Shown: in pieces, positions 1 through 5,115 of the stretch
Layout: each line of letters starts with the position of its first letter
Position numbering within the stretch: position 1 is the stretch's first letter
Program-made: the position numbers and the translations under genes
The notes under the pieces: model-generated
The model's database searches: none
Told to the model about the DNA's origin: nothing
The model's input: the letters and a program-made list of their open reading frames with translations, nothing else
Source: Chloroflexota bacterium
Lineage (GTDB): Bacteria; Chloroflexota; Dehalococcoidia; UBA2979
Assembly (NCBI GenBank): GCA_002725365.1
Contig: PBOW01000014.1
Location: 11,052-16,166 of the forward strand
Length of the DNA: 5,115 bases
Reading direction: 5' to 3'

Positions 1-573
1 GTAAATGTTAGCCTGCAGTCCAATGACGTGATACACGCGTTCTGGGTTCCTGCACTGTTCGGTAAAAAAGATATGATGCCAGGCCACAATAACAGGCTTT
101 GGTTCACACCTAATGCCGGAACTGAAGGTATGCACTATGGCCAGTGTGTCGAGTATTGTGGCGATTCCCATGCCAATATGCGATTTAGGATATTTGTCGA
201 TTCGGAAGAAGACTATGACCAATGGGTAGCCAATCAAATGAGTGATGCTAGCTGGTCGAATGATGAATTAGTTCAGGCGGGTAGAGAGCTTTTCGTAGCG
301 AAGGGTTGCAACTCGTGTCATCAAGTTGCGTACAGCAAAGACGACGCACCCGATTGGCTCATTCCACCTGCGGTGGCGGCTATCGGTCCAAACTTGAGTC
401 ATCTTGCTAGCCGCACCACTATTGCTTCGGCATTGCTGGATAGGGATGAAGCCTCCATGCGAGAGTGGTTGGCTAACCCTCCTGCTGTTAAACCAGGGTC
501 ACGGATGCCAAATCTTGAACTAACTGAGGACGAGATAACCAAGCTCATTGCGATGTTGGACAGCCTCGAATAG
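1..573 (+). CDS. coxB: Cytochrome c oxidase subunit II with fused cytochrome c domain (caa3 type), 5' truncated
   Basis: This is the C-terminal 190 residues of subunit II; the reading frame is open from base 1, so the N-terminal membrane hairpin lies outside the window. A GTG at base 28 is an internal Val codon (context SNDVIHAFWVP), not a start. The protein accepts electrons from cytochrome c and delivers them through CuA to haem a in subunit I, on the outer face of the membrane. Counting from the first visible residue, the CuA ligands are His12, Cys49, Glu51 (backbone), Cys53, His57 and Met60, in the motif GQCVEYCGDSHANM. A cytochrome c domain follows from about residue 88, with haem-binding CNSCH at 103-107 and probable axial Met169 (SRMPNLELT). 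The fused haem c domain defines a caa3-type enzyme. The loop after CNSCH, before GPNLSHLASR, seems longer than usual. coxA follows after 42 bases. Identification is certain; only the missing 5' end is unknown. Confidence 0.97.
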   Translation, partial: VNVSLQSNDVIHAFWVPALFGKKDMMPGHNNRLWFTPNAGTEGMHYGQCVEYCGDSHANMRFRIFVDSEEDYDQWVANQMSDASWSNDELVQAGRELFVAKGCNSCHQVAYSKDDAPDWLIPPAVAAIGPNLSHLASRTTIASALLDRDEASMREWLANPPAVKPGSRMPNLELTEDEITKLIAMLDSLE

Positions 574-615
574 ATAGACGTTAAGAGCTCCAAAGAAAGA
601 AGAAAGGACTGATGA

Positions 616-2421
616 ATGGCTACAGCTACTGACAGTATAGGTACCACTCAAAATGACCAGTCAAAAGTATGGGAGTGGTTGACCACTGTCGATCACAAAA
701 AAATAGGTACGATGTATGGGATTACCGGTTTTACCTATTTTCTCATTTCCGGTGTTACGGCCTTAGCGATACGAACACAGTTGGCTGTGCCACGCGGAGA
801 GGTATTAAGCGCAGAACTATACAATCAGTTTTTTACAATGCACGCCCTAATGATGATTTTTTTGGCAATCATGCCGATGGGTGCCTCTTTCTTTAATTAC
901 TTCATCCCGTTACATATTGGTGCCCGTGATGTGGCCTTCCCTAGATTGAACGCACTTTCTTATTGGGTGTTTTTGTCGGGTTCACTAATTTTATTCTCGT
1001 CATTTTTCTTAGGCGGGGCTCCAGATGCCGGATGGTTTGCCTATGCTCCACTGACTGACATTGAGTACTCTGTTGGGTCTGGCATGGACTATTACAGTGT
1101 CGGACTGATTATTCTAGGATTGTCGTCTCTAATGGCGTCACTTAACTTTGCCGTCACGATTTTGAATATGCGTGCACCTGGTATGACAATGATGCGGCTA
1201 CCGGTATATATGTGGATGACCTTGGTCGTGTCTTTCCTTCTTATTCTATCCCTGCCAATCGTTACGGTTGCGCTAGTGATGTTGTACTTTGATCGTAATT
1301 TCACGACCAACTTTTTTACTCCTGAGACAGGGGGTGACCCGGTACTTTGGCAGCACCTATTTTGGCTGTTTGGCCATCCTGAAGTATATGTACTGATTCT
1401 TCCTTCGATGGGGATCGTGTCAGAGGTGATTCCGGTATTTTCACGTAAACCCTTATTTGGCTATGCAGCGATCGTTTTCGCGGGAGCCTCCATTGGTGTG
1501 CTCGGGTTCGGGGTATGGGCCCATCACATGTTTACTACGGGATTGGGTACTGTCCCAGCACTAGTCTTTAGTGCGACCACTATGGGAATTGGTGTCCCCA
1601 CAGGGGTGAAAATCTTCAACTGGCTTTCGACGATGTACGGAGGCAGTATACGTTTCACGACTGCCATGTATTTCTCAGTGGCATTTATTGCGTTGTTCAC
1701 GATTGGTGGTATCTCAGGTGTTATGCATGCTGGCCCCGCTGTTGATTCTCAGCATCAGGATACCTACTTTGTAGTGGCTCACATCCACTATGTACTCTTT
1801 GGCGGCGCGATCATGGGTATATTCTCTGGAATTTTCTATTGGTTCCCCAAAATGACCGGCCGTTTCCTAAGTGAGACCCTTGGTAAGTGGTCGTTCTGGG
1901 TCATGTTCGCTGGAATGAATCTCACCTTTTTCCCTATGCATTTCCTTGGGGTATCTGGAATGCCTAGACGGATCTATACGTATGATGAGGGCTTTGGTTG
2001 GGAAGCATGGAATATGGCTGCCACAATCGGGTCATATCTCATTGCGGTCAGCGTTCTTATCTTCTTAGTTAACTTTTTCCGAACCATGCGCCAAGAGCCG
2101 ACTGCCCCCGATAATCCATGGGATGGCTCGACTCTAGAATGGGCTACGAGTAGTCCGCCACCTGAGCATGACTTTGATGTGGTACCTGAAGTCCATTCCT
2201 CTACACCACTATGGACCAATCGGGATATGGGCATAGCCCCCCCCGAAGTGCCAGAAAATAATCATATCCACCTGCCACCGCCATCATATATGCCCTTGAT
2301 ACTGGCTATTGGTATTGGCGTTCTTGCAGTCGGTCTACTCTCCCATCTTGCGTTAGTTGGAATTGGGGTCGCAGTAGCAATTTATGGAATCTGGGGATGG
2401 ACTCTAGAGCCTACCGAGTAG
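616..2421 (+). CDS. coxA: Cytochrome c oxidase subunit I, A-type haem-copper oxidase
   Basis: This is the catalytic, proton-pumping subunit that reduces O2 to water (601 residues; also called ctaD). The 12-helix core carries every main site: low-spin haem ligands His76 and His391, haem a3 ligand His389 (VVAHIHYVLFGG), CuB ligands His254, His303 and His304, and Tyr258 of GHPEVY, which crosslinks to His254. Glu256 in the same motif places it in the A1 subfamily. D-channel residues Asp105, Asn94, Asn112 and Asn177 are present, as are K-channel Lys332 and Thr329 (PTGVKIFNW). GMPRR (448-452) supplies the haem-propionate arginines. The position of the usual Mg-binding His is Gln381, next to conserved Asp382. 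Residues from about 541 form an extension with two predicted helices (about 557-577 and 578-595) ending GWTLEPTE. The ATG is preceded by AGGA at 605-608, seven bases away; another ATG at 612 is out of frame. coxC follows after 37 bases. Confidence 0.98.
   Translation: MATATDSIGTTQNDQSKVWEWLTTVDHKKIGTMYGITGFTYFLISGVTALAIRTQLAVPRGEVLSAELYNQFFTMHALMMIFLAIMPMGASFFNYFIPLHIGARDVAFPRLNALSYWVFLSGSLILFSSFFLGGAPDAGWFAYAPLTDIEYSVGSGMDYYSVGLIILGLSSLMASLNFAVTILNMRAPGMTMMRLPVYMWMTLVVSFLLILSLPIVTVALVMLYFDRNFTTNFFTPETGGDPVLWQHLFWLFGHPEVYVLILPSMGIVSEVIPVFSRKPLFGYAAIVFAGASIGVLGFGVWAHHMFTTGLGTVPALVFSATTMGIGVPTGVKIFNWLSTMYGGSIRFTTAMYFSVAFIALFTIGGISGVMHAGPAVDSQHQDTYFVVAHIHYVLFGGAIMGIFSGIFYWFPKMTGRFLSETLGKWSFWVMFAGMNLTFFPMHFLGVSGMPRRIYTYDEGFGWEAWNMAATIGSYLIAVSVLIFLVNFFRTMRQEPTAPDNPWDGSTLEWATSSPPPEHDFDVVPEVHSSTPLWTNRDMGIAPPEVPENNHIHLPPPSYMPLILAIGIGVLAVGLLSHLALVGIGVAVAIYGIWGWTLEPTE
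2237..2244 (+). repeat. Run of eight C within coxA
   Basis: A C8 homopolymer encodes part of Ala-Pro-Pro (residues 541-543), exactly where the conserved subunit I core gives way to the C-terminal two-helix extension. Reading shows that gain of one C would bring a stop at 2259-2261, and loss of one C would bring a stop at 2297-2299. Either change would leave the catalytic core intact and remove both extra helices. The frame as given is open, so the reference state is the full-length protein. Confidence 0.9.
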
Positions 2422-2458
2422 TCGGTGACACTCGAGTGACAAAATAAGAGGAGATTAC

Positions 2459-3055
2459 ATGGCCGCCGCAACACATGAGACTCAGCATCATACGAGCATG
2501 GGAGTGGATAACCGAAAGCTTCTGATGTGGATTTTTCTTGCATCTGAATGTTTGTTTTTTGGGAGTTTGCTCTCAACCTATCTCATATTCAAGGGAGAAT
2601 CTCTGAGTGGTCCAGGGACAGATATTTTTGCCTTTGAGATTACATCCATCTCGACGTTTGTTCTTCTTATGAGTAGTTTATCGATGGTGCTTGCTGTGTA
2701 TGGTGCCCAACATGGTCGAGTAGGACTCATGAAGGGAATGCTGCTAGTAACTATTGTTTTGGGCCTGATATTTCTTGGTTTTCAGGTATATGAATTCCGG
2801 CATTTTGGTTCAGTAGGCCTGAATTTGTCGACTAACCAGTTCGGAGCATCATTCTATCTGCTTACAGGTTTTCACGGATGCCACGTCGGTGTAGGGGTAC
2901 TGTATTTGTCCTCGCTGCTTCTTGGAGCTTTCCGAAGGAATGGAATTGGTAAAGAAACTCCTCTATATGTGGACATAGGTGGCCTGTATTGGCACTTTGT
3001 GGATATTGTTTGGATCGTACTGTTCACAGTTGTGTATCTGATCCCTGCGTATTAG
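2459..3055 (+). CDS. coxC: Cytochrome c oxidase subunit III, five-helix form
   Basis: This integral membrane subunit (198 residues; also called ctaE) has no redox cofactor and is known in the family to stabilise the catalytic core and support proton uptake. Five membrane segments are visible at about 19-43, 61-83, 92-112, 131-156 and 175-196. This is the short form, without the first two helices of the mitochondrial protein, and its length is normal for caa3 and related oxidases. Family motifs include the conserved Glu30 in ASECLFFG, GFHGCHVGVG at 137-146, and YWHFVDIVWI at 177-186. The N-terminus is His-rich (THETQHHTS). A strong Shine-Dalgarno GAGGAG (2448-2453) lies five bases before the ATG, so the start is well supported. 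It sits 37 bases after coxA and 45 before the subunit IV gene, consistent with one operon. Confidence 0.97.
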   Translation: MAAATHETQHHTSMGVDNRKLLMWIFLASECLFFGSLLSTYLIFKGESLSGPGTDIFAFEITSISTFVLLMSSLSMVLAVYGAQHGRVGLMKGMLLVTIVLGLIFLGFQVYEFRHFGSVGLNLSTNQFGASFYLLTGFHGCHVGVGVLYLSSLLLGAFRRNGIGKETPLYVDIGGLYWHFVDIVWIVLFTVVYLIPAY

Positions 3056-3100
3056 GGAATGCATGCGTTACAGTACTGATTAATAAGGAGACAAGACAAG

Positions 3101-3472
3101 ATGGCTGAATCTCATATCGAAGAATCTCACGACGAACATCCTACAACGACCATCCGACAGTACCTTTTGATTGGCCTAATACTGTCGGTGATAACGGCTG
3201 TGGAGCTCGTCATGTCTCTATACGAGGAAGAGCTTGGCGTTGTTTTGATACCTGGGCTCTTGATTTTTTCAGCGATTAAATTCTATATCGTCGTTGCTAT
3301 GTTCATGCATTTGAAATTCGACTCTATTCACTTCACTCGAATGTTTGTATTCGGTTTTGTACTAGCGACGGCGTTGCTATTGGCTGTAGTCGTTCTCTTC
3401 GCCACGGACGCTACCGATGCGATTGGTGGTGGTTTTGTTGGTGATCCGATAGAGCACAAAGACGACCACTAA
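3101..3472 (+). CDS. coxD: Cytochrome c oxidase subunit IV, small prokaryotic type
   Basis: This is a 123-residue membrane protein of the prokaryotic cytochrome c oxidase subunit IV family (COX4_pro), an accessory subunit in caa3 and quinol oxidases that probably helps assembly or stability. Three helices are visible at about 19-40, 45-69 and 80-101. The family signature spans helix 2 and the loop after it: Lys60, then FYIVVAMFMHLKFD (61-74), with Glu35 in helix 1. Both tails are hydrophilic and rich in His and acidic residues (SHIEESHDEHP at the N-terminus, IEHKDDH at the C-terminus). An AAGGAG at 3085-3090 lies ten bases before the ATG. Its position directly after subunit III supports the call. 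Naming varies: the same protein may be labelled ctaF or coxD, so the symbol is less certain than the family. Confidence 0.9.
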   Translation: MAESHIEESHDEHPTTTIRQYLLIGLILSVITAVELVMSLYEEELGVVLIPGLLIFSAIKFYIVVAMFMHLKFDSIHFTRMFVFGFVLATALLLAVVVLFATDATDAIGGGFVGDPIEHKDDH

Positions 3473-3527
3473 ATATTTTCTTGACCTCGCTACGTTGATT
3501 CTGGTCTGACTAAAGTGGCTCAAGTCT

Positions 3528-3531
3528 GGAG
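3528..3531 (+). promoter_or_regulatory. Ribosome binding site that fixes the TTG start of ctaG
   Basis: GGAG lies six bases before the TTG at 3538. The frame is closed upstream by TAA at 3511-3513, and the first in-frame ATG is deep inside the protein (Met98), past conserved histidines. The well-placed Shine-Dalgarno therefore supports the TTG as the real start. Confidence 0.7.
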
Positions 3532-3537
3532 TACCTT

Positions 3538-4458
3538 TTGAGGGAATTCGATGAGCAGCTGGATGTTAGCTTCCAGTTTCCAGGGCACGTTGGCGTCGAA
3601 CACGAACTGGGAGACTCTGTTTGGTCGCATTGGAACTTCGATCCTGAACTTCTAATCCCATTTGTAATTCTGTCTTTTTTTTATATTCGGGGTTTAACAA
3701 GATGGGAAGGGAGAACACGTGACCATCCCTGGTGGAGAACAGCTCTCTATTTCCTAGGATGGTTAGTTCTCCTGGGTGCAGTTGAATCCCCTTTAGATTT
3801 TCTTGCTGAAAGACATTTTTTTGCTCATATGATCCAGCATGAATTACTGATAATGGTTGGAATGCCTTTGACCTTACTTGGAGCCCCGACCACGCCTGTG
3901 AGTCGCGGATTGCCTAATTTAATTAGGCGCTATCTGGTTTCACCAACGATGAGATCTTTTTTCTTCAAGCTCGGGCGAGCACTTTTTCTAAGTCCGATTA
4001 TTGCTGGAGTCTTGGTTAATGCAGTGATCATTGCGTGGCATATCCCGGATATGTATAACTTAGTTTTAACGAGCAACGCGATCCATAGAATTCAGCATCT
4101 GAGCTTTCTCATTGTGGCCTGGCTTTTTTGGTGGAATGTCATTGATCCCAAGCCGCTGCATGCCCGCATGGCTCTCCCGATGAGAGCCATATTTATCTTT
4201 TTGACCGGGATGCCGAAACACGTAGTGGGCGCGTTCCTTGTCTTTTCATCAACCTTCTTCTATACCGGTTACTTGGAATTTGCTCCCGTTTTCACCTCTA
4301 TTAGCCCAGCAGATGACCAGACTCTTGGTGGACTGATTATGTGGGTTGGTGCGTTATCAATTCACCTAACGGCGATGGGGCTAACAATTTTCATTTGGAT
4401 GCGCAGACAGCAGATCGCACAGCAAAGACATTTGCTTGAACTGCAGGGCAATGATTGA
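3538..4458 (+). CDS. ctaG: Cytochrome c oxidase assembly factor CtaG (caa3_CtaG family)
   Basis: This is a 306-residue polytopic membrane protein of the Caa3_CtaG family, required in Bacillus for assembly of active caa3 oxidase and probably linked to copper delivery to the CuB/CuA sites. It is unrelated to the Cox11-type protein that is also called CtaG. About seven membrane segments are seen, near 37-53, 67-84, 95-115, 152-170, 184-203, 213-232 and 263-288. Conserved His-rich motifs lie in or near the helices: HFFAHMIQHELL (93-104), AWHIP (166-170), HRIQHLSF (183-190), MPKHVVG (225-231) and His276. The pairs His97/His101 and His183/His187 share the pattern HxIQH and could be metal ligands (inference). 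The start is an unusual TTG with GGAG six bases upstream. It lies 65 bases after the subunit IV gene, the widest gap in the oxidase set, but no clear promoter or terminator separates them. Confidence 0.93.
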   Translation: MREFDEQLDVSFQFPGHVGVEHELGDSVWSHWNFDPELLIPFVILSFFYIRGLTRWEGRTRDHPWWRTALYFLGWLVLLGAVESPLDFLAERHFFAHMIQHELLIMVGMPLTLLGAPTTPVSRGLPNLIRRYLVSPTMRSFFFKLGRALFLSPIIAGVLVNAVIIAWHIPDMYNLVLTSNAIHRIQHLSFLIVAWLFWWNVIDPKPLHARMALPMRAIFIFLTGMPKHVVGAFLVFSSTFFYTGYLEFAPVFTSISPADDQTLGGLIMWVGALSIHLTAMGLTIFIWMRRQQIAQQRHLLELQGND

Positions 4459-4482
4459 CGGGAGACTGTTAGTTGCCTAGGA

Positions 4483-4511
4483 TTGAATTCCAGGGTTTGT
4501 TTGCGTACAAT
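4483..4511 (+). promoter_or_regulatory. Predicted sigma70-type promoter of nadE
   Basis: A -35 box TTGAAT (4483-4488) and a -10 box TACAAT (4506-4511) are separated by exactly 17 bases. They match the consensus at four and five of six positions. Transcription would begin near 4518, giving a leader of about 23 bases before the nadE ATG. No other intergenic gap in the window has a comparable pair. This is prediction from sequence only. Confidence 0.5.
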
Positions 4512-4520
4512 ATACGCAAA
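4500..4520. promoter_or_regulatory. 21-base palindrome over the nadE -10 box, candidate operator
   Basis: Perfect eight-base arms TTTGCGTA (4500-4507) and TACGCAAA (4513-4520) flank the centre CAATA; with the centre included, nine of ten pairs match. The palindrome covers the predicted -10 box and probable transcription start, a typical place for a repressor to bind. No T-run follows on either strand, so a terminator is unlikely. NAD genes in other bacteria are repressed by NrtR, NiaR or NadQ at palindromes near promoters, but I cannot assign this site to any of them. Confidence 0.5.
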
Positions 4521-4540
4521 GTAGAATGATAGGGCAACAG

Positions 4541-5115
4541 ATGAAATCTTTTCGAGTCTCTCTCGCGCAGATTAATACAACAGTGGGCGATTTTGAGCGC
4601 AACATCGACCTTATATTGACGAACGCTAGGGCTGCTTCTGATTTAGGTGCTGAACTAGTGGTATTTCCAGAACTTGCAATTTGTGGATACCCGCCTGAGG
4701 ACCTACTTCTACGCTCTGCATTCATTGACGACGCACGAAGCGCATTAAATCAGCTCGCCGATGATGCGCGAGGCATGCCTCCACTCGTTGTTGGGTCACT
4801 TCATTTTGACAGGCATCTATATAACAGCGCCTCGGTCCTCCATGAGGGAGCGGTTATAGCTGATTACCATAAGCAACGGCTTCCGAATTATGGAGTCTTC
4901 GATGAGGAGAGATATTTTCAAGCTGGTGATTCATCATTGATTTGTAATATCTCTGATGTGGATGTGGGAGTGAATATTTGTGAAGATATCTGGTATCCAG
5001 ACGGACCTATTTCTGACGTTGCGCTTGCCGGTGCGCAGGTAGTGGTTAACATAAACGCTTCTCCGTTTTCAGCCAACAGGTCACAGCTTCGGGAAAGAAT
5101 GATTTCAACGCGTGC
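4541..5115 (+). CDS. nadE: Glutamine-dependent NAD+ synthetase, N-terminal glutaminase domain, 3' truncated
   Basis: The first 191 codons are present and the frame stays open to the window edge. The enzyme makes NAD+ from nicotinic acid adenine dinucleotide and ATP in the cytoplasm. Its N-terminal nitrilase-like domain releases ammonia from glutamine for the C-terminal synthetase domain, which lies outside the window. The catalytic triad is visible: Glu44 (VFPELAICGYPPEDLLLR), Lys111 (YHKQRLPNYGVFDEERYF) and Cys147 (NICEDIWYPDG). SPFSANRSQLRERMISTRA follows near the end, as expected for NadE. The PPEDLLLR and LPNYGVFDEERYF blocks distinguish NadE from other carbon-nitrogen hydrolases. AGGG (4531-4534) lies six bases before the ATG. 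It is unrelated to the oxidase genes in function and appears to have its own promoter and operator. A stand-alone amidase cannot be formally excluded because the synthetase domain is not seen, but this is improbable. Confidence 0.95.
   Translation, partial: MKSFRVSLAQINTTVGDFERNIDLILTNARAASDLGAELVVFPELAICGYPPEDLLLRSAFIDDARSALNQLADDARGMPPLVVGSLHFDRHLYNSASVLHEGAVIADYHKQRLPNYGVFDEERYFQAGDSSLICNISDVDVGVNICEDIWYPDGPISDVALAGAQVVVNINASPFSANRSQLRERMISTR

Noticed and set aside
28..30. GTG as a possible start of coxB
   Set aside because: The frame is open upstream to base 1 and reads VNVSLQSND, matching the conserved subunit II sequence before the CuA-binding His, so the GTG is internal.
399..647. 82-codon minus-strand open frame opposite the coxB end
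   Set aside because: It lies antisense to the cytochrome c domain of coxB, has no recognisable domain or ribosome binding site, and is best explained as a shadow of the coding strand.
1974..2234. 86-codon minus-strand open frame inside coxA
   Set aside because: It is antisense to the conserved end of subunit I, and its low-complexity Ser/Gly-rich translation mirrors the Pro/Thr codons on the other strand.
573..3055. Three successive genes (coxB, coxA, coxC) all ending in TAG
   Set aside because: TAG is often the rarest stop, but three in a row is too small a sample; the later genes use TAA and TGA, so no recoding is implied.
3059..3078. Short palindromes ATGCAT, GCATGC and CAGTACTG between coxC and the subunit IV gene
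   Set aside because: They are six to eight bases long with no promoter nearby, and such short palindromes are expected by chance.
3481..3514. Possible promoter before ctaG (TTGACC at 3481-3486)
   Set aside because: The -35-like box is good, but no -10-like hexamer lies 16 to 18 bases downstream; ctaG is better read as part of the operon.
4500..4520. Palindrome after ctaG as a transcription terminator
   Set aside because: The stem has no following T-run on the plus or minus strand, and it coincides with a well-spaced promoter, so an operator is the better reading.
4477..4725. 82-codon minus-strand open frame over the nadE start
   Set aside because: It overlaps the conserved nadE glutaminase region and the promoter, and its translation resembles no known family.

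Overview
The window is a tightly packed, all plus-strand respiratory operon from a bacterium, followed by the start of an NAD biosynthesis gene. In order it holds the 3' part of coxB (subunit II carrying a fused cytochrome c domain), coxA (subunit I), coxC (subunit III), a small coxD-type subunit IV, and ctaG (a copper-related assembly factor). These specify a caa3-type, A-family haem-copper cytochrome c oxidase. The final gene is the 5' part of nadE, glutamine-dependent NAD+ synthetase. Both window ends cut through genes.

The five cox genes are separated by only 37 to 65 bases. No terminator or convincing promoter lies between them, and each has its own Shine-Dalgarno sequence, so they most likely form one transcript starting upstream of the window. 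Subunit II takes electrons through its own haem c and passes them to CuA. Subunit I reduces O2 at the haem a3/CuB centre and pumps protons. Subunits III and IV complete the membrane complex. CtaG is thought to help insert copper. Genes for haem A synthesis (ctaA, ctaB) and Sco are not in view.

The 82-base gap before nadE differs from the others. It has a good sigma70-like promoter (TTGAAT, 17 bases, TACAAT) whose -10 box sits inside a near-perfect 21-base palindrome. That looks like an operator controlling nadE independently of the oxidase operon, and it is the most interesting regulatory signal here. Other points are a run of eight C that separates the catalytic core of CoxA from a two-helix C-terminal extension, a Gln in place of the usual Mg-site His in CoxA, and a TTG start for ctaG.

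Taxonomy is an inference only. Moderate base composition, a caa3 oxidase with this gene order, and the CoxA C-terminal extension would fit an aerobic, non-proteobacterial lineage such as Chloroflexota (for example the marine SAR202 type), but the window does not prove it. No mobile element, CRISPR array, tRNA or rRNA was seen, and there is no intergenic stretch over 82 bases. I see no evidence for a wholly new system; this is mainly a core metabolic locus.
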